From Psococerastis gibbosa (lineage: Eukaryota > Arthropoda > Insecta > Psocodea > Psocidae): a stretch of DNA of 64,000 nucleotides. Numbering within the stretch: the first letter of the stretch is position 1; every line of letters starts with the position of its first letter. The position numbers were made by a program, and so were the translations under genes. Of the stretch, positions 22,262 through 32,758 are shown in pieces. The notes beneath the pieces were generated by a model, which saw only the letters and a program-made list of their open reading frames with translations, did not search any database and had not been told where the DNA came from. The stretch is from positions 1 to 64,000 of the forward strand of contig OZ020484.1 of assembly GCA_963971405.1 (NCBI GenBank). Direction: 5' to 3'.

Positions 22262-22875
22262 GCTTACTCAATTTTTAGGGGTTATACAAAACTGCAAAAA
22301 AAATTATTGTTCTAAAAAAGGGCTGCAATATATTGTTTTTAAAGGCACACACACACTGTTTATGGTAGTCGTTATTAATGTAAACAAAACTCAGGTCCCT
22401 CAGTCGCTGGCCCCTTCATTGTTTGGGTTTGGGGACAAAAATAAATAAAATAATCCATTTTCTCGAAAAAGTGCTAAAAAATAATTGTTCTGCGAAACCT
22501 TTGTATCGATGCTTTGTATCTTCAGGTATATGTTTTAGGAGTTCATTAGAGCAACATAACCGAACAAGTATGTAGCTGCAAAGTTTTGATTCTGAATAAA
22601 AATTCATTTTATGAAAAAAATATGGATGCAACATGCATTGCCCCATACATTGCATACCCTACCATTGTGCGTTGTCTGCCTGTTCTAGACTGTGAAATCG
22701 TATCATCCGTCAATTCAAATCTGTGGGAACTCGAGGCAACTGCAATTGAAACCTAGGACAATTATTTAGCATTACATTGAACTAACTCAAATTATCTATC
22801 TCTGTGCCTATACTAATCCATTTGTTAAATGGGAAAGCATGTTAAGCATCAATGGGTTTTCGAGAAGTTCCCCGG
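22262..22875 (+). mobile_element. HINE, older subfamily, 5' truncated
   Basis: It has GTAGTCGTTATTAATGTAAA, CTGCGAAACCTTTGTATCGA, TGGATGCAACATGCATTGCC, CCTAGGACAATTATTTAGCA, TTATCTATCTCTGTGCC and AAATGGGAAAGCATG in the usual order. The GTCT block and 5' end are missing. Confidence 0.75.
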
Positions 22876-23087
22876 CCCCCACTATATTCAGATCCTGGCC
22901 ATACAGGTAGTTGGTGTAGTAAGTTGAAAACTTGAAAATTCAAAAGCTATTAAATTATGTAGCGTATTTTTAACGTATTTATTTAGCGAATGTTTTAGGT
23001 ACGGTATGTATACAAGTGAAATTTTTCCTCCCTCCCCCCTCCTCAGCCATAGGTCTTAATTTAAAATGACTACATCAACTACTTAAT

Positions 23088-23266
23088 CGACTTCGATGGC
23101 CAGGTGGTAACGTGCTTGCACTTATGTGAGTCTTTACACGCCATGCGATCGGAGACGTGTCGTAGCTCAACACAGGTACTAACCTAAAGAGGCGACTGAA
23201 GAGGTCAATCGGATACATTCATTAAATTGTTTGTATGCGATTAATCTTTAAAAAAAAAAAAAAAAA
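23088..23266 (+). mobile_element. Decayed tRNA-derived SINE with poly-A
   Basis: GATGGCCAGGTGGTAACGTG is an excellent pol III A box in a D-arm context. ATCGGAGACGTG then leads into a corrupted B box (GTCGTAGCTCAAC), and the sequence ends in an A-run at 23249-23266. The arrangement is that of a SINE with a Leu/Ser-like tRNA head. There is no related copy in the window. Confidence 0.45.
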
Positions 23267-23767
23267 ACTTGGGGGAGAGGGACCATTTTCTCTGCTGTCT
23301 GGCTCCCCTCTCCTCCGTTATAGTAGAAATCCAGGTTGCTTTTCTTATTTATATGTGAATTACATTACATTCGTCATTTCCCCGGTGAGCCTAACAATTT
23401 TCGTTCTTGGACTCCCTGAAAAGTCTTGGAAAATGGCCTGGTCTCGGCAGTAGACTATCTTGAACTCACAGCCCGTTACGTCGTATATCATAGACCTGAC
23501 GGCGAACCTGTGCCTATACGACCTGGCTGCTATCTCACCGAAACGGAAAGAGAATGTATAATTTAGGTGCACAGTTTTGAGCAATGTTTTCACAATTATA
23601 ACTGTACATGGGCATATTAATATCGCCTATTTGCCGCATACGAATAGAATAAAAGGAATGTGCACCTGTTTTAGTACATGCTCTTAATTACTGTATTACT
23701 TTACTTAATTACCTATTATTTAATTGCTTATTTAGGATATTTTAGTTACGTCTGGAATAACCCTCAA
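23267..23767. other. Unassigned DNA
   Basis: No gene or repeat family is recognised. Confidence 0.3.
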
Positions 23768-25155
23768 AAGAACCGGTCCGAGTTTACTCGAACATGCTTT
23801 CCAATTTATCGATCAGTAGAGAGAGAAAATGATTAATTTCATGGTAAATAATTTTTCTGTGGTTAAATTCCGCATATCACGGGGGGGGGGGGGGGGGGGT
23901 CGTCCACCTGACGTCACTGAAGATGACGTAAATTCTAGATAGGTCAGACCAACACATTCCCACACAGTAAAAATGGCAGGGCACGCAATGCATTTGAGCG
24001 TGAATTTGCTTTCATTTTTTGAAATACATTTTTTTTTGCACAAAACCCAACAGTTCTTTGGAAAAGCAAATTGTCCGGTTTCGTTACTCAATTCGACACC
24101 TAAAACATGCCTGAAGTAAGAAATCATCGATAAAAAGGTTTTGCAGAAAAATTATTTTTTATTCATTTTTCATTAAAATTTAGGTATTTTAATTTTTTTA
24201 CCCCCAGAAGCAAACAATCAAGGGGCAAGCGACCCCACGCATTTTATCAACATTAAGGGCCCCCGCAGACTGCAGACTTTTTATCGGCCGATAGTTTGGT
24301 CGGCTTCTTAATCAGTATGGGGAGGAATGCATATACGCACACTACAGCGATTCAGTATCGGCCGATAAAAAAGTGTGATGGGCTACCCGATTACATTCAA
24401 ACTAATCTGTTGGCCAACTATCGGCCGACTGTTTAATCAGTATTGGCGCATACACGCCTGCGCATACATGACGATTGTTTAGTCGGCCGATAGCTCAGTT
24501 CTCAGAATCTCTTCTTGATTTTCCTCCTCCGGAGTATGATGAGAGCAATAATTTTTCTGGACAATATTTTCATTGTGCGACCGCTTCAACAGTCAGTTAC
24601 AAACTAGTTCGAGAATAGTCGGCCGGCTGTTGGATAGTCTCCGCCCTGTTCACCAACCAAACTGTTTAGTTGGCTCGGTGTGCGCACTTTCAGCCCAACC
24701 CGACCAAACTATCGGCCGATAAAAAGTCTGCAGTCTGCGGGGGCCCTAATAACGACTACAATATATGTGAATTTAAAAGAAATCGTTGGAGCCGTTTTTG
24801 AGAAATAATTTTTTTTAGACGTTTTTTTGGAGTTTTTTGAGAATAAAACCCCCCCAAATTGAGTTAGCCCAAAATAAAATAAAAATGGTTCCGAGGTATG
24901 ATTTTTATTCACCTACATGCCAAATTGCATTGAAATCCACCGAGTAGTTTGCCCGGAAATCGATGAACAGACAGACAGAGCGACAGACAGACAGACAGAC
25001 ATTTCGTAAAAACCACTTTTTTGGGTTCCTGGGACCTCAAAACGTGTAAATCCGCTGAAATCTCGGAATCGAAAAATTCGACCGTCACAAAGCTTTCCTT
25101 ATACTACGTATAAATTGGAAAGCAATATACTATACGTATAAATTGGAAAGCAATA
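23768..25155 (-). mobile_element. HINE, full length, split by a MITE (copy K)
   Basis: The plus strand starts AAGAACCGGTCCGAGTTTAC and the complement of the hairpin. It carries a G-tract at 23881-23899 and TGACGTCA. The GACAGACAGAC block is near 24970, and the end is TATAAATTGGAAAGCAA. The terminal motif is repeated once more about 28 bp on (ending 25155). Without the 490-bp MITE inside, the length is about 898 bp, in line with other full copies. Confidence 0.85.
24257..24746. mobile_element. PIF/Harbinger-like MITE, 490 bp
   Basis: The inverted ends are perfect for about 48 bp, beginning GGGCCCCCGCAGACTGCAGA and continuing through TTTTTATCGGCCGATAG to TTTGGTCGG. Flanks are TAA (24254-24256) and TAA (24747-24749). 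Sister HINE copies read ACATTAATAACG at this point, so the uninterrupted site and the 3-bp duplication can be read directly. The interior has several more TATCGGCCGATA-type words and ATCAGTATKG motifs. It is non-coding. A TWA duplication and GGGCCC-type ends suit PIF/Harbinger. Confidence 0.9.
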
Positions 25156-26431
25156 ACTGTCTGGCAGATTCTGTGTTACCGATAACAAGTGACCAATGCG
25201 ACACATGCTTTAATAGGTGATAGTCAGGTGCGGCTTCAGTAGTTTTTTCAGGGGGTTTGATACTGAGAATTTAATTTTTTAAATTCTTAACTGGTTTCAT
25301 TAAGCCACCCGTTCTGAAAATGCGCTAGTTGATTGTATCTGTAAGCACCAAACTGATTTACAAAATAATCGGTTTTCAGTTTTAATAGTTTGCCAACGGC
25401 CTTACCATGTTGATTCCATGAGAGCAGAGCATGTTTCAAACAGCGGCAACTTGGTAGTGTGCACAGCGTTGGCAGGGGAACCTGGTGGGACATGATAACT
25501 CGCTTAGGCAGTATAAGTCGAGTCCTGGTCACCTCCGATTTAATCGTGTGACTTTACTATGTTCCCCAAGTGGTTCGGAATCCACTATAATCAGGAGGTC
25601 CACCCTGTTAGCCAACTCCCCTTTCCCCGAGGTGAAGGAGTCTGCCCTTCGGGTGCCTCAAGTTAACAAACAGACTCACTCCCCCCGCCAGGCTGACAGG
25701 GTTGCTTAAAGCAGAAATGCTGAAAGCAGGCGTTAGAAACAAACAGTTTTAATAGTGTCACCCCTGATTCTATCAGCAACGGGATAATTTTTCAATGAAA
25801 TCTTATCAGCCCACACATCAGCATGTGTTTTCCCACCAACGAAGGAAGACAGTGCTCTGAATACACAAGTAAAATGTAAAATAGGCGCAGCTCTTACAAA
25901 CTATACAAACCCATTGATTGAATAATTGAAAACAAGAGTAAATCTCTACCTGTTCAAATAAAACCGGCACTGGATCAGATAAGAGTAGAACAATGGCGGT
26001 GCCAACGATGTATAATGACTAGATGACTGGTTTTCCAAGCTATTTATAACAGAATAGGTCATCTATTCTGATACCATTTCTTCCTGACTGACTAATAACG
26101 TCACAAAAAGTATTTCAGAAGAAGCACCGGGAACATAGCAAAATTTGTCAGTTTAATGGATCCCAAAAAAGAGGATAAAATAAAATAGAGGATGTGCATC
26201 AGTTTGCCTGATGCTAAAATTGATATGGACCAATGGATCAATGAGATGGTTGGCAGGGTAAGGTTGAATGGTCCACTAAAATGAGCTCAAAACTGAAATG
26301 CTTTTCAGAAATATTTACTGCAGATGCGATACGTCCTTCTGCAGGACATTTCGCGTCGGAATTTTTCAGCTTAGGTGAATACTGCGGGTTCCCACAGCGG
26401 GGCCCAGACTTCAAGCAGCGAGTAAAGAAGC
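25156..26431. other. Unassigned DNA with a GC-rich island
   Basis: 25480-25720 is much GC-richer than its surroundings. It contains AGTGG-TTCGGAAT-CCACT, a small T-arm-like hairpin (about 25570-25587), and a 74-codon ORF without a known motif. It could be part of a SINE or a retrotransposon leader. The rest shows nothing. Confidence 0.25.
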
Positions 26432-26475
26432 TGCATTACCGCGTGAAAAAAACACACGTGTGGCCATACACGATT
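26432..26475 (+). mobile_element. MITE end fragment left of HINE L
   Basis: GCGTGAAAAAAACACACGTG then TGGCC. The same motif, in the same orientation, occurs right of the HINE at 27352-27391 (GCGTGAAAAAACGCTCGTGT then GGCCGCAGCCTTA). It resembles the subterminal sequence of a TIR element. Confidence 0.4.
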
Positions 26476-26489
26476 TTCCCGATGCGTTT

Positions 26490-27341
26490 TTGCTTTCCAA
26501 TTTATACGTAGTATAAGGAAAGCTTTGTGACGGTCGAAATTTTGGATTCCGAGATTTCAACGGATTTACACGTTTTGAGGTCCCAGGAACCCAAAAAAGT
26601 GGTTTTTACGAAATGTCTGTCTGTCTGTCGTTCTGTCTGTCGTTCTGTCTGTCTGTCTGTGCCTCGATTTCCTGGCAAACTACTCAGGCGATCTTGATGA
26701 AATTTGGCATGTAGGTTCACAAAAATCATACCTCGGAACCATATTTTTATTTGTGGCTAACTTAATTTGGGGGGGTTTTATTCTCAAAAAACTCCAAAAA
26801 AACGTCTAAAAAAATTATTTCTCAAGAACGGCTCCAACGATTTCTTTTAAATTCACATATATTGCAGTCGTTATTAATATTAACGAAATGCGTGAGGTCG
26901 CTTGCCCCTTGATAGGTTGCTTCTGGGGGTAAAAAAATAAAAATAACTAAATTTTAATGAAAAATGACTAAAAAATAATTTTTCTGCGAAACCTTTCTAT
27001 CGATGATTTCTACCTTCGGGCATGTTTTAGGTGTTAAATTGAGTAACGAAACCGGACAGGTTGCTTTTCCAGAAAAGTATTTGGTTTTGTAAAATTTTTT
27101 TTTTTTTAAGAAAAGGTAGAAAATTCACGCTCAAATGCATTGCGTGCCCTGCCAGTATTGCTGTGTGGTAATGTGTTGGTCTGACCTATCTAGAATTTAC
27201 CTTACCTGACGTCAGGTGGACACCCCCCCCCCCCCCCCCCCGAGATATCGGAAATTTATTTACCGTGAAATTACTCATTTTCTCTATCTACTAATTTTGA
27301 TAAATTGGAAAGCATGTTCGAGTAAACTCGGACCGGTTCTT
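26490..27341 (+). mobile_element. HINE, full length (copy L)
   Basis: It runs from TTGCTTTCCAATTTATACGT through a long GTCT block (26612-26662), the conserved body, TGACGTCA near 27208 and a C-tract at 27223-27241. It ends ATAAATTGGAAAGC, hairpin, ACCGGTTCT|T. The left flank is TTT and the right flank TTC, consistent with insertion between T and T. It is one of the least diverged copies. Confidence 0.85.
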
Positions 27342-27344
27342 TCA

Positions 27345-27391
27345 AGCTGCGTTTGCGCGTGAAAAAACGCTCGTGTGGCCGCAGCCTTAGG
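27345..27391 (+). mobile_element. MITE end fragment right of HINE L
   Basis: Ends GTGGCCGCAGCCTTA. It repeats the motif seen at 26440-26464. Confidence 0.4.
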
Positions 27392-27991
27392 CTGTCTCTG
27401 TCACAAACCATTCATAACGTACTTCCACCAATTGGCTAAACGCTCATGAAACTAATTTATTAAGTTGTGGTGAATACTCGACCAGTTTTCCTGGCCAGGC
27501 AGCTATTGACTATTTACAATAGCACGCCTAGGTGGCTAAGCCAGGTATAGGTAGTTATAGGAACCTGTGGTGCCTGGGCCTACCGTGGTATTGTGCCTCT
27601 CTCCTGGAGTTTGTAGCCTATTGTCTTTCTTCAATGTTTCTATTTATGAATGTACCTGGTATTATTAAAAACGCAGAAGCAGACGGATAACTTTGTTTAT
27701 GGTTATCGTTTAATTTAAGCACTGGTAGAGGTTATTAATTACTCAGCTGCTTCTTGTTCCCTACTTATAACATTTTCATTGTTCCATTTTTTTCCTATTC
27801 TTGATAGGATACAAATACAGTATAAATCATTAAATGACCAGATTTCAAGAAAGTTATATTTATCCACACTGTACTTTTTATCGTAACCATTGTAGCTTGA
27901 TGCTTTTATAGCTTTTGCAGACGTCCTGATGTAACCATCGCCCTCTTAGGCTTTTTGGGAACTAAATATTTTGCCACGTATTGATCACCAT
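27392..27991. other. Unassigned DNA
   Basis: No feature is recognised. Confidence 0.3.
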
Positions 27992-28390
27992 TGTATTGAT
28001 GCTTTCTAACTTCAGGAATGTTTTAGGTGTTAAATAGAGTAATATAATCAAACTGGTTGCATTCCTGACGAACGTTTTGTTTTTGATTAAAAAATTGTTT
28101 TTTATATTAAATTATGGATAATAATCCGTGCCCCAATCATTTGCATACCATGAAATTACTTCATTACAGACTATGCTTATGCATAGATCAAACCATAATG
28201 TTTTGGTAGCATTTATTATAAGGAAAATCAGAGGAGCCGAAATTTGTCCATAAGGGTAATATATAGGTTTATAATTTATATATTATAATATATTAAATAT
28301 TATTAATAAGTTAACAATTTTGTTAAAGTACCTATATACTAATAGGTAAATATGAAAGGATGTATAGGTTTACTCATACCAGTTGTTTTA
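27992..28390 (+). mobile_element. HINE fragments, older subfamily
   Basis: TTGATGCTTTCTAACTTCAG, GGTGTTAAATAGAGTAATAT and TTATGGATAATAATCCGTGC mark the 3' half up to about 28190. A degraded 3' end (GTATAGGTTTACTCATACCA) lies at 28360-28385 after an AT-rich patch. Confidence 0.5.
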
Positions 28391-28666
28391 TAGTTGGATA
28401 CTCTAGTAGAGTATATTTGAAACAAATAATACCCAAAGTTTCCTCTTGTCGGGGGGTGGCGTCATGTAAGTAAACAAATGCAACCTTAAATTAAGTTTTG
28501 GTATTCTGCTATATATCATCACTCCTATAAGCAACGCTTAATCATTTCTTCAATCTTTCCATTTCACTTTTAAGCTGCGGTGCGGGGATTACATTGAATA
28601 TTTTTAAAGTGATAACTTTAGGTATTTTGCCATCAAATTTGTTATTATTAATAAAGTCTGCAGCCT
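28391..28666. other. Unassigned DNA
   Basis: No feature is recognised. Confidence 0.25.
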
Positions 28667-28740
28667 GTAACGCCCTCATGCACCACTATACTCGGTTGTT
28701 GGTTACTTGGAACAAAACAAGTAATGCCTGAGGGCGTTAC
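28667..28740. repeat. Short inverted-repeat unit, 74 bp
   Basis: Begins GTAACGCCCTCA and ends with the exact complement TGAGGGCGTTAC. A second inverted pair, TTACTTG and CAAGTAA, lies inside. It could be a very small MITE or a hairpin-forming site. No target duplication is visible. Confidence 0.6.
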
Positions 28741-29108
28741 AAGTCCCCGCTGGTATCAAGACAGGTGACTCTGATTTTTCCAACATTAATAAATATAGAT
28801 TAAATGCGGTACAAAATGTATGACCTCCGCTTTAGCTTAGCCCCGTGCATTCCACCGGAATAACGCATATCTGAACTGTAAGAATTTCGACTTGTATGGC
28901 TATGAGCTACTTCTATTGATAACTATCTGAAAAAACTCCGAAATAAAAACCTCTATATATAACGATAAAAACCCATTTTCAAATAAAGAAACTATAACTA
29001 TACACTAGAAAAGTAAAACATAACATAATGCAAAACCCCATTCAAAACAAACCAAGCACGGATCTTATTACCTTACGTAATTAACTCCAATAATTTAGCC
29101 TATATAGG

Positions 29109-29357
29109 CTATAGCCTTTGGCACTCTACACAACTAGCATCACCTTTATAACCATTACAAAAATAACCACTTGACACAACTGCTCTAACAATTTTTGGAC
29201 TTTTTTTCCCCATAATGTGTCCTCTTTTAAGTTGAAATTCTCCCTCCTCACCGTTAAGTGCTCTTAAGAATACAGCTATCCGTGCTGTGGACTCGTTATG
29301 TCTTTCATTTGCTTGTGGACTTTCGAACACTTGAAATCCCCTTCCTGTAGGGGTCAC
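29109..29357 (-). CDS. Coding-like ORF, family unknown
   Basis: A minus-strand frame reads RGFQVFESPQANERHNESTA, then RIAVFLRALNGEEGEFQLKR and VVSSGYFCNGYKGDASCVEC, ending QRL and a stop. The composition looks coding, and the end has a C-x(6)-C-x2-C pattern. I recognise no domain. It lies directly downstream of 29365-29691 but in a different frame, so the pair may be one broken ORF. It could be a transposon remnant or a host exon. Confidence 0.25.
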   Translation of the reverse strand: MTPTGRGFQVFESPQANERHNESTARIAVFLRALNGEEGEFQLKRGHIMGKKSPKIVRAVVSSGYFCNGYKGDASCVECQRL

Positions 29358-29364
29358 TTCTCCG

Positions 29365-29691
29365 CTATTTCTTAATGAATTTCACTATTTCTTGGGATTC
29401 TTCAAGGTTCTGAGGTGAGGGACTTTTACGCTCCTTGATTCTCCAAGTCACATTATTATCACGCTTCACTACATCACAATTTACAAGATTGCATTTCTTT
29501 TTTTTTCGGATTTTCGAGGTCGTAAACATTATTTGATGTGCCTTGGGTAGTTTTTCTTGTATTCTTGGTTTGTTTTGGGGAACTATAACAGTTCCAGACG
29601 ACCGCAAAACTATATAGAGGCACTTGGACCGCACTGAGAATAATGGTGCCGCTTGTAGGAACCCCGCGTGGCCGCCGCCTGTGACAGGCAC
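29365..29691 (-). CDS. Coding-like ORF upstream of 29109, family unknown
   Basis: The 108-codon minus-strand frame ends VTWRIKERKSPSPQNLEESQ then EIVKFIKK and a stop. The basic run KIRKKKKCNL could be a nuclear signal but could equally be chance in A-rich DNA. Upstream, near 29619, the minus strand has a TATA-like CTATATAG, and the first 60 bp are GC-rich. The frame shift to the following ORF suggests decay. No family is assigned. Confidence 0.2.
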   Translation of the reverse strand: MPVTGGGHAGFLQAAPLFSVRSKCLYIVLRSSGTVIVPQNKPRIQEKLPKAHQIMFTTSKIRKKKKCNLVNCDVVKRDNNVTWRIKERKSPSPQNLEESQEIVKFIKK

Positions 29692-29704
29692 AACAGTAAC
29701 ACAT

Positions 29705-30700
29705 ACAATGTTATGGTACGGCGTCTACTGCTCAAATTAGGATTTTAATTATGTTGTTGCCCTCGGGCATATAAATCAAAACCTTGTAATATTGTCTACT
29801 TTTAATCTTGATTGATAATTACATGGTCCGACCATTTAAAAAAAACTGCGGATAGTCAACTAGAGAAATTTCAGATGGAAACCTTACAGAGAACTGTTGC
29901 AGCCTCCAACCTTCTTTCTTACTTCCGACTGTAACTTAGTGGTAAACTTTCAGAAACTGGTTACTCGTATACCCTATCGCTATCACAATGCCCAATCTGC
30001 GAGGAAACCATCCGAAACTAGGTACAGTGAATTTTTAATGACCGGCACTTTAAAAAATTGAATGAAATCTTGGAATTGAATAAGTTGCTAACAATTTTAA
30101 TATTGCCTAATTTTGAGTTTTCCAATACATGGTTGAAGCAATATCACACACATGTTACGTCTTCCCTAAATTGCGCCAGTTATACCTATACATGAAATTT
30201 ATTACAATCGAACATAAGTATGTGCCTAACAGTTCTCACCACTGCATTGGTCTGATGTCCTGCATTTTCACCCAAATCCCAGGCCTAATTTATAATTTGG
30301 CTTAACTGTAATTTTCCGTTCGTTCACTCACGCAGGGTCATGCACAATAGTCACCAATAGATAGAATTGGACAATAAAATACGGTCAGACATTGTGTGGT
30401 TGTATTGTCGTGCACCACCCGACCGCATTTCATTTGTCTATGATAGTGATGGGAATATAGGCAGTGTGTTGGAAAATGCTGCACAGAATTTCCCGTTTAA
30501 CGACAATATGATAGATAGATGCAAGGGAGGCTGATTTGATTCATATTTCACTTATAGAAATAGAGTTCATGTACAAGTACTGTCTGTTAATTTGTCTATG
30601 ATCAGGGACATGGATATAAGCGGTGGGTTGGAAAATTTTGTACGGGGTGTCAAGGCATAATTTTGTACTTATCCTTACGTAATATTGTTTTACTTATGAA
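29705..30700. other. Unassigned DNA
   Basis: No feature is recognised before the palindrome. Confidence 0.3.
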
Positions 30701-30789
30701 GCTGATAAATAAGGTAATGTAAGCCTATATATTTTATTTATCAGCTGATAAATAAAATATATAGGCTGAACATTACCGTATTTATCAGC
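30701..30789. repeat. 89-bp near-perfect palindrome
   Basis: GCTGATAAATAAGGTAATGT and the following bases to TTTATTTATCAG (30701-30744) are followed without a spacer by their complement, ending TTTATCAGC at 30789. Only one indel and two mismatches are visible. It lies 12 bp before a HINE. Confidence 0.9.
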
Positions 30790-30801
30790 TGCATGTACTT
30801 G

Positions 30802-31341
30802 TTGCTTTCCAATTTATATGTCCTCTAGTATAAGGAAAATTTTGTGATGGTCCAAATTTTCGATTCTGAGATTCCAACTGATTTACACGTTTTGAGGTTC
30901 CAACAACCCAAAAAAGAGTTTTTTTACGAAATGTCTGTCTGTCTGTCGGTCTGTTCATCGATTTGCGGGCAAACTGCGCGGTGGATTTTGATGAAATTTG
31001 GCATTCACTAAAATCATACCTCGGGACAGATTTTTTATGTTGGACTAACTCGATTTTGAGGGGGTTACCCCCTACATAACTCCAAAAAACGACTAAAAAA
31101 TTATTTCTCAAAAATGGCTCCAACGGCTTCTTTTCAATTCATATAGTATATTTATTAGTTACTAATTTACACAAAACCGAATAGATGGTTTGCTCTTTGA
31201 TAGTTTGGTTCTGGGAATATCAAAACAAAAATCAATTTTGATGAATAATGATTAAAAAATTATTTTCTATGGAACCTTTCTTTCGATGCTTCTTACCTTC
31301 AGGTATGTTTTAGGGGTTAAATAAAGTAAAAGAACCGAACG
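30802..31341 (+). mobile_element. HINE, 3' truncated
   Basis: It starts TTGCTTTCCAATTTATATGT and has GTCTGTCTGTCGGTCTG. It reads on to ATGTTTTAGGGGTTAAATAA and stops at GAACCGAACGGG. The C-tract and hairpin end are missing. Confidence 0.8.
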
Positions 31342-32203
31342 GGGTCACAGTGCAATGCATTTCGTATCTACCTCCAAGGCGAACTCTTTAAAAAACATAT
31401 TAACAATTTCAAAAAATAATGAGTTCATCGTTGCTTTCTGTTGACATCCAAAACTTTGGAAAATTACATTAAAGGTTGGTTGAAAACTATAAGTAAAAAG
31501 CTCAGATGCAATCGCTGCATCAAAAGCAGTTAAAGATGTGACGGAAAAAGGCAAAATGCTGAGGGAAGCTTTTCATCAGTTTTTTGCCGAATCCGAGAAG
31601 TAGGGGAGAAACTATAAATATACGAGTACTACATAGTGACTCCAAGGATAACTTGAAGGTAGACCTGTCACATTCAGTCCGGAGGAATATTTTTGAGCGA
31701 CCATGACCATGCTACTATTTTGAAAATATTATTTCAGATTTGAATGATACATTTTCGAAAGTTTTGATTTGACATTAATTTTGCATAAATAATCAAAGAA
31801 AATTTCATACCCAGCACTGAGAGTTTGACTTTAATCGCTCAAATTCCAACGAGAAATTCCTTACGTCGGATTCTGCTTACCCTTCAGAACGGTCCTTTTC
31901 CACATTACTACGCCGTACCTGGTTGCGCACTCAAATGAGCTAGGACCGACTGCCTGGCCTCTGTTAAACATCCACCAGAACATTCATATTTTGGCAAAAG
32001 AGGGGGAAAACCTATAGCAAAAGAACTAAAAATAGGCGAATGCCATTTGCTTGGTTTTATAAATTATTCAAATATAACATTTTATTTTTCGTTCAAATAT
32101 CTGCATATTAAATTAACTACATGATGATGATGAATTTCTACACATACTAAGTACAAGTCGGAATTGGTAGGTACCCAAATAGCAGGAGAAATATTTTGGC
32201 TGC
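31342..32203. other. Unassigned DNA with a short open frame
   Basis: A 36-codon plus frame at 31493-31603 reads SSDAIAASKAVKDVTEKGKM then LREAFHQFFAESEK and TAG. This amphipathic stretch looks coding, but it is too short to name. The rest shows nothing. Confidence 0.2.
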
Positions 32204-32344
32204 TCCCACACTTGCTACATTTTCTGGCCATGCTTTGGAGGGTAAGTAAAACAGGCGGTGCCGGACCTTCATAGTTAAGTGTAAGAGAGGGCTTTATAGA
32301 CCTGACTCCGCTAGGTTGGCCTAGTAATAGAACAACAAAAAGTC
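32204..32344 (+). mobile_element. tRNA-derived SINE family S, 5' truncated (copy 1)
   Basis: It carries CTTGCTACATTTTCTGGCCA, GTAAGAGAGGGCTTTATAGA, CTCCGCTAGGTTGGC and the 3' end TAGTAATAGAACAACAAAAAGTC. It matches 49288-49489 and 51006-51209. The tRNA-like head is absent. Confidence 0.8.
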
Positions 32345-32639
32345 ACTGTATTTTTTTTTTAGAAATACCGAAAGGCTCGTTTTTACTCAGCAATAATTGT
32401 AGCTTTATTACAAACTTGCTTCCCATCCCCGACTTCTTCCAATGATAAAATACAAATTAATATTTAGAAAAGAGCTCTACAAAAAATATTTATTGCTCTT
32501 ACGAAGAGGTCTACAATAGTATAGTATAGCTATCCTGGCTTCTGAAAATGGTAAATTGCTCAGTCCCTTCTCCCTTTGTATTTATGACGACTTTACCTCT
32601 CACTGGTCTCGAATCTGTATAGGTATTGGTTAAGTAATG

Positions 32640-32758
32640 CTTCCACCTGTTACACTGCGCCAATGATAAGCTTGTCACAGCTTTTGCATTATCGCTTGCA
32701 GCCGGTGTAGGTTGTCATCGGGCACGTATACCGATTTGCCGATTGCCCAAAACAATAT
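32640..32758 (+). repeat. Repeat Y (copy 3, left part)
   Basis: Contains AATGATAAGCTTGTCACAGC and TTATCGCTTGCAGCCGGTGT. It is interrupted at 32758 by a HINE and resumes at 33683. Confidence 0.55.

Noticed and set aside
24957-25003. GACAGACAGAC array as a possible satellite or CRISPR-like repeat
   Set aside because: It is the HINE microsatellite in reverse. There are no spacers, and the genome is eukaryotic.
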